Shown here: positions 8,127-16,618 of the stretch, piece by piece
How positions within the stretch are numbered: the stretch's first letter is position 1
How the letters are laid out: each line of letters starts with the position of its first letter
Origin: Lachnospiraceae bacterium
Lineage (GTDB): Bacteria > Bacillota > Clostridia > Lachnospirales > Lachnospiraceae
NCBI GenBank assembly: GCA_028692975.1
Contig: JAQUWF010000002.1
Span: 1-64,000, forward strand
DNA length: 64,000 bases
Direction of reading: 5' to 3'
Notes under the pieces: generated by a model
The model's database searches: none
The model's input: the letters and a program-made list of their open reading frames with translations, nothing else
What the model was told of the DNA's origin: nothing
Position numbers and translations under genes: made by a program

Positions 8127-9116
8127 TTATTCTCCTTTGTTATAAACCGTATATCCCTGATTCTCAAACCACTCTGTCGCCTGTGCAATATCGAAATTAT
8201 TCCATTTTTCTTGTGGAAAACAACACCGGTCTCTTGGAATGGAGCCTGTTTCCACTACTGCTACATTTGCCCCCCATCGAATTGCCGTTTCATTGGCTGG
8301 ATGAACACAAATATCTTTTACCTGAAATCCACAAGCAAGTCGGACAACTGCTATAATTTGCGCGAGCCTGCGCTCACTTAACTGGGGATATCGGCCAAGA
8401 GGCGTACCCTCCACTGGTACTCTGGCCATAGCACCAGATACGATTGCACCATAATCAATGGTAAGCTGGCAGACATCGGCAATTTCCTCATTCGTATGCT
8501 CTATGCCGATCGGCTCTACTAAAAACACAAGTTTTAATGGAGAATTTTTTATTGCACTTAAAGTACTCTTTCTTACGTTTGGATCAAATGCCGTATCTTT
8601 TCCTTCTCCCATACGAAGAGAATGATATATAAACTGCACGCCTCGCTCATAAAGCTGATTTGCCTTTGCTTCGTCAAATTCACCGACATTTAATCCTATC
8701 TCATATACACCCGGCACTTCTTTTCTTATCTTTTCAATTAACTCACCCAGTTCATCTAAACTGTAAAATTCAGTGGTTCTAAGGACGATCCAGCGTACAT
8801 TATGTTCTGCATAGTACCGCACATTTTCAATTACTTCTTCCATGGAAAATTCCTTTTGTGTAGTTATGATTCCCCACGCTTCGCCCAGGGAACAAAAATC
8901 ACAGTTCATGGAACATGGTTTATAATCTACACCAAAAGCCCCCCATAAATAGGCTCTATCCCCCGATACCTGTCGGGCTACTTCAAAGGCAGCTGCTCCC
9001 AGTTTGTCACAAATTTCAGATTCCGGATCAATGGCCAACATTTCCAATATTTCCTCACGACTTAAGTTTTCCCCTGCTAATACTTGCGCTTTCCACTCGT
9101 TTATTTTCTTTTCCAT
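8127..9116 (-). CDS. Biotin-synthase-like radical SAM enzyme
   Basis: A radical S-adenosylmethionine enzyme with the CxxxCxxC iron-sulfur cluster motif in PCSMNCDFCSLG (about residue 70 of the protein). The rest follows the BioB/HmdB-like barrel: IVLRTTEFYSLDELGELI, YEIGLNVGEFDE, EPIGIEHTNEEIAD and a C-terminal ICVHPANETAIRWGANVAVVE. It lacks the clear signatures that would name it BioB, ThiH or LipA, so the substrate is open. The start at 9116 follows AAGGAG at a slightly long distance; an ATG at 9140 has no site. It heads the operon with the ABC importer, suggesting it makes or remodels the imported compound. Confidence 0.82.
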   Translation of the reverse strand: MEKKINEWKAQVLAGENLSREEILEMLAIDPESEICDKLGAAAFEVARQVSGDRAYLWGAFGVDYKPCSMNCDFCSLGEAWGIITTQKEFSMEEVIENVRYYAEHNVRWIVLRTTEFYSLDELGELIEKIRKEVPGVYEIGLNVGEFDEAKANQLYERGVQFIYHSLRMGEGKDTAFDPNVRKSTLSAIKNSPLKLVFLVEPIGIEHTNEEIADVCQLTIDYGAIVSGAMARVPVEGTPLGRYPQLSERRLAQIIAVVRLACGFQVKDICVHPANETAIRWGANVAVVETGSIPRDRCCFPQEKWNNFDIAQATEWFENQGYTVYNKGE

Positions 9117-9149
9117 TATGTAATCGTTCTCCTTATACATGATTCTTGT

Positions 9150-9161
9150 TTAGTAGACTAA
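9150..9161. promoter_or_regulatory. Candidate operator TTAGT-AG-ACTAA before the radical SAM operon
   Basis: A perfect inverted repeat TTAGTAGACTAA lies 34 bases upstream of the radical SAM start. The same half-sites, with a 4-base centre, occur before the ABC operon at 54681. A regulator is not identified. Confidence 0.35.
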
Positions 9162-9312
9162 GTCTTATAATTAAAATATAGCATGACCGATGATTCTGTA
9201 CGTGTATATTTTTCATTTTTTTATAATTTTTTATAGAATGATACATGAAATAGGCATTATGAATTTGAGCACTACTTATTTAGTGCAACAGCCCCTTGTT
9301 TTTTTGTTTAAA

Positions 9313-9525
9313 TATGGTCTTTGGCAAAATAATTCTTATTAGTAGAAATCGTTGTTTCTGTTATTTCAAGAAAAAAGCAAATCGGAAGAGAAGGAGCAAA
9401 AAAAGCAATAGAAATTTCATTTTAGGTGTTTTACCTATCAATATTAGAGTTTTCACTATACTCATATTTCCGGGGGTTGCAATTCTATCTGATATAATTC
9501 GTCGTCAGTTCTTAGAAGATAAAGA
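9313..9525 (-). pseudogene. Fossil of a HEPN/MNT module
   Basis: About 9315-9371 aligns with the 3' end of the intact HEPN gene (12751-12809), including the shared TTTCTGTTATTTCAAG-like stretch. About 9453-9513 aligns with the promoter region of the intact MNT gene (13508-13567). Roughly 600 bases between them are missing. The promoter is still recognisable: TTGCAA at 9477-9482 on the minus strand and an ACTATA -10. A plus-strand reading frame of 85 codons over this stretch is therefore a relic, not a gene. The rest of the 9141-9781 gap holds LacI operators. Confidence 0.6.
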
Positions 9526-9588
9526 TTTGCAGAATGCATTTTTGTGGATTTGACGAGAACATATTGAAAGTAGGAAAATGCACAAAAA

Positions 9589-9617
9589 TTTACGTAAAAA
9601 AATATTGTTTACGTAAA
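9589..9617. promoter_or_regulatory. Paired LacI-type operators TTTACGTAAA
   Basis: Two perfect 10-base palindromes TTTACGTAAA (9589-9598 and 9608-9617) lie with centres 19 bases apart, upstream of the LacI gene. A central CG palindrome is typical of LacI-family operators. The second overlaps a possible -35 (TTTACG) with TTATAT 17 bases on (9631-9636). Autoregulation by the adjacent LacI protein is inferred. Confidence 0.6.
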
Positions 9618-9781
9618 TTATATGTGAAGATTATATGACTTTAGTTAGTAGTTTTATAGAAATATATGAAAAAAATTGGAGGGATTGTTTCCATAAAAAA
9701 GATATGCTATGGTTTGATTAAAGAAAAGATTTCGAGAAATATGATCTTGTGGTCATAGAGAACGATATTGAGGAGGGCCTG

Positions 9782-10837
9782 ATGAAGAAATTAACTATAA
9801 AAGAGATTGCGGATCAAGCCAAAGTTTCTATCGCTACGGTATCCAGGGTAATGAATCACAAAGGGGGCTATTCACAAGAGACCGGTCAGCGTGTAAATAA
9901 TGTAATACAAAAAAATGAGTTTGGAGCACAGAAAACAATAAAAAATCGTATGCAGAGAGAGTCTGTCATAGGGATTCTTGTACCGGATATTACGAATGAT
10001 TATTTTTCTAGATTTGTACAGGAACTACAGAAGGCCTTTACACCAGCGGGATATCTGACAGTTGTATGCAATTCGAATGGTGAAGAAGAGGTGGAACAAA
10101 ACTATATTAGTCTTATGAAAAAGCACAGAGCCAGTGGCATAATATTGTTTTCTGGCACGAATCTAGATTTGCAGATGAGCGGAATGCCTACGGTTTATGT
10201 GGGGAGGGAACCGCGAAAAAACGCAAAGCCGAATAAAAATATTGTTTTTATTGAATCCGATAATCGAACAGGTGGGTATCTGATCACAAAAGAGTTGATT
10301 GAGAAAGGCTGCAAGAATATTGCTTTTATCTCAGATGTATTACGAGGCAGCAGCAAAATGGAACGGTACCAGGGTTATTGTAATGCATTAATGGAAGCAG
10401 GAATGGAATTAAGCCAGGAGCTAATTCTGAAAATCGATGAATTTGATCTGAAAACAATTGGGGAACGGCTACAGAATAGTTTGAATAAAGGCGTTAAAAT
10501 TGATGGAATCATGTGTGTGACAGACGGCGTAGCCATGGAAACAATTCTGGCTTTGGAGAAAAAAGGAATCCGGGTACCGGAAGATATTAAGGTGACAGGA
10601 TTTGATGATAGTTATTATGCGAAGAATTTTAAGATATCTGTTACAACAATACGACAGCAGACAGAAAAAATGGCATCTTTGGCAGCGGAGAAACTTCTTC
10701 AGTTGATAAAAGGTGAGGATACTGGAATTAGACGGATTGTTTTGCCGGTAGAAGTTATTACAAGAAAATCAACAGAGGAGATAGTTGATTACAATCCTCG
10801 GGAGATAATAAAAAGGAGAAAAGGAGACAGAAAATGA
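9782..10837 (+). CDS. LacI-family transcriptional regulator
   Basis: The N-terminus carries the LacI helix-turn-helix and hinge (LTIKEIADQAKVSIATVSRVMN), followed by a periplasmic-binding-protein-like effector domain (GILVPDITNDYFSRFVQELQ, VKVTGFDDSYYA-type strand near the end). The start at 9782 follows GAGGAGGG; a GTG at 9749 has no good site. The effector is probably a sugar or a derivative. The stop overlaps the start of the next gene (ATGA), so it controls, and is cotranscribed with, the amidotransferase-like and binding-protein genes. Confidence 0.9.
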   Translation: MKKLTIKEIADQAKVSIATVSRVMNHKGGYSQETGQRVNNVIQKNEFGAQKTIKNRMQRESVIGILVPDITNDYFSRFVQELQKAFTPAGYLTVVCNSNGEEEVEQNYISLMKKHRASGIILFSGTNLDLQMSGMPTVYVGREPRKNAKPNKNIVFIESDNRTGGYLITKELIEKGCKNIAFISDVLRGSSKMERYQGYCNALMEAGMELSQELILKIDEFDLKTIGERLQNSLNKGVKIDGIMCVTDGVAMETILALEKKGIRVPEDIKVTGFDDSYYAKNFKISVTTIRQQTEKMASLAAEKLLQLIKGEDTGIRRIVLPVEVITRKSTEEIVDYNPREIIKRRKGDRK

Positions 10838-11589
10838 AAAAAGTATTGATTGTGGGGGAGTCATGGACCGTTCAGGAAACGCACGTAAAAGGGTTTGACA
10901 GTGTGGATCTTGGAAGATTGGAGCAGACCAGTGCAAATGTGCTGATTCAGACGTTGGAGGACGCAGGAATACAGGTAGATTATCTTCCGAGCCATGAGGC
11001 ACAGTATCATTTCCCTGATACCATACAGGAATTACAGGAGTATTCCGCTATTGTGCTAAGTGATATTGGAAGTAATACGATTATGATGGATCCGGTCATG
11101 CAGTTTCAGGGGATCCGGAAGCCAAATAGATTTTATGCACTGGTTGAATATGTAAAACAGGGTGGTGGACTGGCTATGTTTGGTGGATATTTGAGTTTTT
11201 CCGGAATCGAAAACAAAGCACGTTATGCTATGACGCCGCTTGCAGATATTTTACCGATAACTATGCTAAATTACGATGATCGCATGGAACATCCGGAAGG
11301 AATATGCCCGGTCATTACCCAAAAAGATCATCCGGTAGCAGAGGGGGTAAATGGAGAATGGCCATGGTTTTTGGGGTACAACAAGATCAAGGCAAAAGAA
11401 GAGGCAGATGAAATTGCAGTGATTGGAGAGGGTGATACCTTTATGGCAGCAATGGATTATGGTCTGGGGAGAACTTTTGCATTCGCTTCGGACTGTGCTA
11501 TGCACTGGGGCTCAAAAGAATTTCTTGCATGGGATGGCTACAAGATAGTTATGGTTAATATTTTCAAATGGCTTGCGCATGAAATATAA
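10834..11589 (+). CDS. Glutamine amidotransferase-like protein (GATase1_like, DUF1355)
   Basis: A 251-residue cytoplasmic protein that matches the GATase1_like family: KKVLIVGESW at the start, YVKQGGGLAMFGGYLSFSG in the middle, and FAFASDCAMHWGSKEF near the end. The fold is that of class I glutamine amidotransferases, but the expected nucleophile cysteine of a GxCxG elbow is not present, so true glutaminase activity is doubtful. Members are often found beside sugar transport genes, and the reaction is not known. It overlaps the LacI gene by four bases. Confidence 0.8.
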   Translation: MKKVLIVGESWTVQETHVKGFDSVDLGRLEQTSANVLIQTLEDAGIQVDYLPSHEAQYHFPDTIQELQEYSAIVLSDIGSNTIMMDPVMQFQGIRKPNRFYALVEYVKQGGGLAMFGGYLSFSGIENKARYAMTPLADILPITMLNYDDRMEHPEGICPVITQKDHPVAEGVNGEWPWFLGYNKIKAKEEADEIAVIGEGDTFMAAMDYGLGRTFAFASDCAMHWGSKEFLAWDGYKIVMVNIFKWLAHEI

Positions 11590-11647
11590 TCGATTGAGTT
11601 ATGTTCCAAATCAAAGCTGTAATATATAAAATCCAAGGAGGAAAAAA

Positions 11648-12700
11648 ATGAAGAAAAGAATTTTGGTAACATTACTTACAATGGCAATGGTGGCAACGTT
11701 GTTCGCAGGATGCGGCAACAGTGCATCAGAAACAAAGGAAGAAACAAAAGCGGAAACCAAGACGGAAGAAACGAGCGAAGTGTCTAAAATGGAAGGGCCC
11801 GCTACAGAAAAAACACAGGATGATGCACCTGCAGTTGGAAAGAAATATGGTGTGGTTCTGAAAACATTGAGTTCAGAATTCTGGCAGACGATGCAGAAAG
11901 GTATCGAAGAAAAAGCAAAAGAACTGGGTGTAGAGGTAGAAGTACTTGGGGCTAACTCAGAAGATGATGTAGAAGGTCAGGTAAATGTTTTCGAGACTAT
12001 GATTCAATCGGGAGAATACATAGCATTTGCTGTAGCACCACTTTCTGATGCGAACCTGATCAATACTATTGCTGAGGCAAATCAGGCAGGATATCTGGTA
12101 GCAGATATTGATGAAAGAGTAAATCCAGAATCTCTTGAGGCACAGGGCGGTTCCGTAATCTCTTTTGTAACTACAGATAATGAAATCGTAGGAAATACAG
12201 CAGGTAATTATATTGCTTCATTATTACAGTCAGGTGATGAAGTGGCTATTATCGAAGGAAAATCAGGTGTTACTTCAGGTGAGGCAAGAATTGACGGTGT
12301 AAAGGCAGCGTTTGAAAAAGCAGGACTTACTATTGTAGACAGTCAGCCAGCAGATTGGGATAAAACAAAAGCTTATGATCTGGCAACAAATTTAATCAAT
12401 AAAAATGAAAACCTGAAAGCAATCTACTGCTGCAACGATACGATGGCTATGGGCGCAGAAGAGGCAGTCATTAATTCTGGTAAGGATATTATTGTAGTTG
12501 GTACAGACGGAAACAGCGATGCGATTGCATCTGTTAAAGAAGGAAAACTGACTGCTACCGTAGCACAAGATCCAGGGCAGGTAGGGGCAAGATCGCTAGA
12601 ACTTCTGGTCCAAGCTTATAACAATGGCGAAAAACCAGGTGACAAGGAAATGATTGATGAAAGAATTGATCCGATTTTAGTTACCGAGACAGAGAATTAG
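11648..12700 (+). CDS. Sugar ABC transporter substrate-binding lipoprotein (RbsB-like)
   Basis: A 350-residue secreted lipoprotein: signal peptide with lipobox LFAGC at about residue 23, a charged K/E/T linker, then two periplasmic-binding lobes (VVLKTLSSEFWQTMQKGIEE, VAIIEGKSGVTSGEARIDGV, AIYCCNDTMAMGAEEAV, VVGTDGNSDAIASVKEG). This is the ribose/galactose binding class. No ATPase or permease follows; instead a strong terminator and a HEPN/MNT pair on the other strand. It may use a transporter encoded elsewhere or serve in sensing with the LacI protein. Confidence 0.9.
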   Translation: MKKRILVTLLTMAMVATLFAGCGNSASETKEETKAETKTEETSEVSKMEGPATEKTQDDAPAVGKKYGVVLKTLSSEFWQTMQKGIEEKAKELGVEVEVLGANSEDDVEGQVNVFETMIQSGEYIAFAVAPLSDANLINTIAEANQAGYLVADIDERVNPESLEAQGGSVISFVTTDNEIVGNTAGNYIASLLQSGDEVAIIEGKSGVTSGEARIDGVKAAFEKAGLTIVDSQPADWDKTKAYDLATNLINKNENLKAIYCCNDTMAMGAEEAVINSGKDIIVVGTDGNSDAIASVKEGKLTATVAQDPGQVGARSLELLVQAYNNGEKPGDKEMIDERIDPILVTETEN

Positions 12701-12711
12701 TATAAAAAATG

Positions 12712-12745
12712 GGATGATGCATAATTATGCATCATCCTTAATTTT
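12712..12745. terminator. Bidirectional terminator between binding protein and HEPN gene
   Basis: A perfect 26-base palindrome with arms GGATGATGCATAA (12712-12724) is followed by TTAATTTTTT on the plus side and preceded by an A-run, so it can serve both converging genes. Confidence 0.8.
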
Positions 12746-12746
12746 T

Positions 12747-13145
12747 TCAAATCTGTTCTTTAGACAAATAATCCTTAATAGCAGAAATAGTTGCTTCTGC
12801 TATTTCAAGCTGTTCAACGGTTTCCTCTGCGGAAGCAATGTAAAAATCATCATAATCAGATTTCTCACGCTTTTGCTGGAGCCGTCCTAAGCCTTTTCCG
12901 ATTTCTCTGGGAAAAATTCCAGAAGCAACAAAATCTTTATTGAAGTAGGAGATTACATCTTTATGCCTCTTGAAATCTATTGTGCCCAAGGCTAAGACGG
13001 ACTTTATAGAATAAAATGCAGCATAATAGGAACGGTTGATAGAGTCCTTAAAATGTTTGTTTTCATAACATTCTTTCGCAACAATCAGCGTTTCGCACGC
13101 CTGTTGCAGTCTGTATTTACACAAATCCTGTTTTCGTTCATCCAC
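12747..13145 (-). CDS. HEPN-domain protein, probable toxin RNase
   Basis: A 132-residue helical protein of the PF05168-type HEPN family: RLQQACETLIVAKEC, NRSYYAAFYSIKSVLAL, KRHKDVISYFNKDF and RLQQKREKSDYDDFY. HEPN proteins paired with MNT nucleotidyltransferases form toxin-antitoxin units in which the HEPN protein cuts RNA (family knowledge). The arginine of NRSYY and the histidine of KRHKDV are the likely conserved polar pair; the classical RxxxxH block of the DUF86 subgroup is not seen. Its start overlaps the MNT gene end by eight bases. Confidence 0.85.
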   Translation of the reverse strand: MDERKQDLCKYRLQQACETLIVAKECYENKHFKDSINRSYYAAFYSIKSVLALGTIDFKRHKDVISYFNKDFVASGIFPREIGKGLGRLQQKREKSDYDDFYIASAEETVEQLEIAEATISAIKDYLSKEQI

Positions 13146-13470
13146 TGATTACAACACCTTCTCTCTGAACATTATCATAGAATGGTAATGCGCCAAGCCA
13201 ATATTGAAACTGATCCTCATTTTTTATGATTACACTAATGTCAATGAGATAATCCATCTGAAAATTAAAGGCCAGGTCATAGATGCTATTTTCTATGTGG
13301 CGGATTTCTTCATCTGATAAAGAAGTTAGAATCATAACATCAATATCAGAGTTTTCGTTGTAATCGCCTCTTGCATAGGAACCATAGACAATGATTTTTT
13401 TTAGAGAACTGCCGATTATTTTTTGCGCTTCTGTACTGAATTTTAGTAATAACTCTCGTATGTGTTCCAT
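13138..13470 (-). CDS. MNT-type nucleotidyltransferase, probable antitoxin
   Basis: A 110-residue minimal nucleotidyltransferase with the fold signature GSYARGDYNENSDIDVMIL: GS, then two aspartates spaced DxD that bind metal. A third acidic residue lies in DISVII. MNT proteins silence their HEPN partners by transferring AMP (known for MntA-HepT; assumed here). The start at 13470 is chosen because AAGGAG lies eight bases upstream; an ATG at 13488 lacks one. The promoter at 13515-13543 drives both genes. Confidence 0.85.
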   Translation of the reverse strand: MEHIRELLLKFSTEAQKIIGSSLKKIIVYGSYARGDYNENSDIDVMILTSLSDEEIRHIENSIYDLAFNFQMDYLIDISVIIKNEDQFQYWLGALPFYDNVQREGVVISG

Positions 13471-13514
13471 AGATTCAACTCCTTCCATGTAGAATGAAAA
13501 ATATCTGTGTATTC

Positions 13515-13543
13515 ATTATACCCATATTTTCCATGTGTTGCAA
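13515..13543 (-). promoter_or_regulatory. Promoter of the MNT-HEPN operon
   Basis: On the minus strand TTGCAA (13538-13543) and TATAAT (13515-13520) are separated by 17 bases, about 45 bases before the MNT start. Confidence 0.75.
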
Positions 13544-13746
13544 TTTTTTCTGATATAATTTGTCGTTAAAATTCATTTTTATTTGTTGAAAATAGGGGTT
13601 GTTGAGCCATACAGAAAAATCGGTGCAGTCTAGTGTTTATAAAGGCTGCGCTGATTTCGCCTCAAAACTCGAGATATAACTACTTTTTCATGGATTGTCA
13701 AGTGTTTAACAAGTTTTTCTTGTGGGAAATTATTTTGCCGTTTTGT

Positions 13747-14847
13747 TTATTTATAAAATTCTATGATTCTATCCAGTTTGGAGAACATTCCCGCAAACAA
13801 CATATCTACTAAAGTAATGGCTACCATGGATTCCACAACAACTACAGCTCGCGGTACAATCACCGGATCATGTCTTCCTTTAATGTTGATCTCAATATTT
13901 TCCCCTGCCTGATTGACCGTCTTTTGTGTAGCAGAAATCGATGGCGTAGGTTTCACAGCAGCGCGAAGTATGATTTCGCATCCGTCACTCATCCCGCCGG
14001 TAATACCGCCTGAATGGTTGGATATTTTCTCTATTTTCCCATCGGCTCCCATCTGATAACAGTCATTGTTGGAAAGGCCGGTGGCTTTGGCAACCTGGAA
14101 ACCATCTCCGATTTCAAATCCCTTGATTGCACCAATAGACAAAATTGCTTTGCCCAGATTTGTATTTAATTTCTCGAATACAGGATCTCCGATACCGGCT
14201 GGCATATTCTGTACACGACATTCAATCATCCCACCGGAAGAATTCTGCTCCTGCATGCAGGATTCCAGATAAGCCATAGCCTGATTTGCAGCATCAGCAT
14301 CTGGCATATACACTGCGTTTTGTAAAATCTGATCTGCATCAAAGCGATCATAATCAATGGCAACAGGACCTATAGACTGGGTGTATGTTGTAATCGAAAT
14401 ACCAAGTTCTTGTAATATTTTGCTGGCAATGGCGCCTGCGGCCACACGTCCAATGGTCTCACGCCCGGAGGAACGACCACCACCGCGATAATCGCGAAAA
14501 CCGTATTTGATATCAAAATTCAGGTCGGCATGTCCGGGACGATAGTAGGAGGCAATCTCCGAATAGTCCTTTGATTGCTGATCTTCATTGCGCACCAGCA
14601 TAGAAATAGCAGTGCCTGTGGTTTTGCCCTCAAAGACGCCAGAAAATATTTCTACTGTATCAGATTCTTTCCGCTGTGTGGTGTAGCGTGACTGTCCGGG
14701 ACGTCTTCGGTTCAGAAAGATTTGAATATCTCTTTCGTCTAGAGGCAGTCCGGCGGGGCAGCCATCCACAACGACTCCGAGTCCTTTTCCATGGGATTCT
14801 CCCCAAGTCGTTATTTTAAATAGTGTTCCAAACGATGAACCAAACAT
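13747..14847 (-). CDS. aroC: Chorismate synthase
   Basis: A 366-residue enzyme that converts 5-enolpyruvylshikimate-3-phosphate to chorismate with reduced FMN, the last step of the shikimate pathway. Family signatures are clear: SFGTLFKITTWGESHG at the start, RRRPGQSRYTTQRKE, RPGHADLNFDIKYGF, DYRGGGRSSGRETIGRVAAGA and HDPVIVPRAV near the end. The length is normal. The start at 14847 follows AAGGAGG; an ATG at 14868 would precede that site. It stands alone, transcribed away from the PTS operon. The gap to the HEPN/MNT promoter (13544-13746) shows nothing I can name. Confidence 0.96.
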   Translation of the reverse strand: MFGSSFGTLFKITTWGESHGKGLGVVVDGCPAGLPLDERDIQIFLNRRRPGQSRYTTQRKESDTVEIFSGVFEGKTTGTAISMLVRNEDQQSKDYSEIASYYRPGHADLNFDIKYGFRDYRGGGRSSGRETIGRVAAGAIASKILQELGISITTYTQSIGPVAIDYDRFDADQILQNAVYMPDADAANQAMAYLESCMQEQNSSGGMIECRVQNMPAGIGDPVFEKLNTNLGKAILSIGAIKGFEIGDGFQVAKATGLSNNDCYQMGADGKIEKISNHSGGITGGMSDGCEIILRAAVKPTPSISATQKTVNQAGENIEINIKGRHDPVIVPRAVVVVESMVAITLVDMLFAGMFSKLDRIIEFYK

Positions 14848-15165
14848 AACAACCTCCTTAAACAACATTTTCTACTATATTACACGAATGTGCAACATTA
14901 TTCAATCCATAAAGTTGGCGGATGTATATAAAAAACGGTATTTATTCCAGAATTATGTTAACATAAAAAAAATTGCCTTTGAACAAAATTGGGCAAGAAT
15001 AAAACAAACACTAGAAAAGAAAGGCTTGAAAATGTTGGTGCAGTGTAGTGTATCAAAACTTCCTTAATGTTAGAGAAGTGATTTGGTATTTCGCACAAAA
15101 AAATATGCTGATATACTACTCTTATCGGCAGAAGCAACAATATGAATTTGCAGAAAGGTTGAAAA

Positions 15166-16617
15166 ATGTCCGGTTTAAGCAAAAGAGAGGTGGAATTTCT
15201 CCACAAAATGATGGAAAGTAAAGAATTTCAGCCGATTTCTTATTACGCTGAAGAACTGCATGTATCCACAAAAACATTGCAGTCTGATTTGAAAGAAATT
15301 CGTAAGTATCTGGAGCAATTTCATGTGTGGGTTGAGGCGGCGACAGGAAAAGGAATATTGTTGAGTCCAAATGCCAAGGGTAATGTGGATCTGCTTAATG
15401 AATTGAAGACCAATGAAACAGACCTGTTGGACGATGCGGAAGAAAGACGAAGTGATATTTTACAAAACCTGTTGATTCATACTGGAGAAAAAACATCCAT
15501 TTTGAAAATGTCGGAAAAGTATTATGTGAGTAAGACAAGTATCGTAAACGATATGAAATGGGTGGAAGAAATTTTAAAAGAATATCACCTTACGCTAGAA
15601 AAAACAAAAGAAGGAACTTATGTAAGCGGGAAAGAAGCAGATATCCGAAAAGCCATTGCAGATTATTCTGTAAGAGAAAATGCAAAACACGAATTGTTTG
15701 AATTGTTTGAAAAAGAAGACGTAGTGTTTGTGGAACGCCTGCTCAAAACTGTGGATCCGGATCAAGCGAATATAGGAGACATTTATTATACGAATTTGTT
15801 AACCCACATTTTGATTTGTGTAAAACGCGTAAGTGGAAAGAAGAATATTGATCGGGATCATGAACCGCGAATGATTCAAACAAACACACTGCGGGAGTAT
15901 CAAAAAGCAAAACTCATAGCAGAGGGAATTAATGAACATTATCACATTCAGATAGGAGAAGCAGAAACGTATTATATTTATCAGTACCTGGTTGCTTCTG
16001 GAATCGGACATGAAAAAGAAGAATTAGAAATTAATTATAAAGACATAACCATTGAGATCGCGGAAAAACTAACGGCAATCGTAGCAGCAGCATTTTCCAT
16101 TGATTTTTACCAGGAGAAGGATCTTATGGAAGGATTGGTGTTGCATATCAGACCAATGCTCAATCGGGTAGAATATGATCTTCAGATTACAAATCCTTTG
16201 CTGGATGAGATCAAGCGTTCTTATCCAAATGTTATGGAGTGTTGTGTAAAGGCCTTTGATCAGATAACGGAAGAGTATCATCTGAAAAAAATAAGTGAAG
16301 ATGAAATAGCCTATATTGTTTTTTATTATGAAGCGATTATTGAGAAATTGACAGCAAGGAAGAAAGTTTTGGTCGTATGCCACAGTGGATACGGAACATC
16401 GCAGTTGTTGGCAGCAAGAATAAAAAATGAATTTCCAAACTTTGAGATTGTGGATGTTGTGTCTTCCAGAAAAGTGGAAGAGATGGAACTTGAGGGTATT
16501 GATTATATTATAGCAACTGTGTCGATCAAACGGACGGATATACCGTATGCATTGGTCTCAGCACTGCTGACAGAACAAGATGTGAAGGTGATTCGTAACA
16601 TCTTTATGGGTAAGTAA
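15166..16617 (+). CDS. PRD-containing PTS regulator (BglG/MtlR class)
   Basis: A 483-residue transcription activator. It starts with a helix-turn-helix (ELHVSTKTLQSDLKEIRKYL) and a second one (KYYVSKTSIVNDMKWVEE). Two PTS-regulation domains follow with candidate phospho-histidines (LTHILICVKRV, LVLHIRPMLNRVEYD). An EIIB-like domain closes it (VLVVCHSGYGTSQLLAARI, with the cysteine). Activity is expected to be set by phosphate from the adjacent HPr and EIIA. An AGAAAGG site precedes the start. The 300-base gap upstream shows no promoter I would trust. It is the first gene of the long PTS operon and almost certainly its activator. Confidence 0.88.
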   Translation: MSGLSKREVEFLHKMMESKEFQPISYYAEELHVSTKTLQSDLKEIRKYLEQFHVWVEAATGKGILLSPNAKGNVDLLNELKTNETDLLDDAEERRSDILQNLLIHTGEKTSILKMSEKYYVSKTSIVNDMKWVEEILKEYHLTLEKTKEGTYVSGKEADIRKAIADYSVRENAKHELFELFEKEDVVFVERLLKTVDPDQANIGDIYYTNLLTHILICVKRVSGKKNIDRDHEPRMIQTNTLREYQKAKLIAEGINEHYHIQIGEAETYYIYQYLVASGIGHEKEELEINYKDITIEIAEKLTAIVAAAFSIDFYQEKDLMEGLVLHIRPMLNRVEYDLQITNPLLDEIKRSYPNVMECCVKAFDQITEEYHLKKISEDEIAYIVFYYEAIIEKLTARKKVLVVCHSGYGTSQLLAARIKNEFPNFEIVDVVSSRKVEEMELEGIDYIIATVSIKRTDIPYALVSALLTEQDVKVIRNIFMGK

Positions 16618-16618
16618 T

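Noticed and set aside
9296..9553. An 85-codon plus-strand frame (MFFCLNMVFGKIILIS...)
   Set aside because: It covers the HEPN/MNT fossil in the opposite direction; its sequence is explained by that relic and it has no good ribosome site.
13622..15051. GGTGCAGTSTAGTGT at 13622-13636 and 15037-15051, flanking aroC
   Set aside because: Fifteen bases with one mismatch and no matching flanks; too short to call a repeat or a duplication scar.
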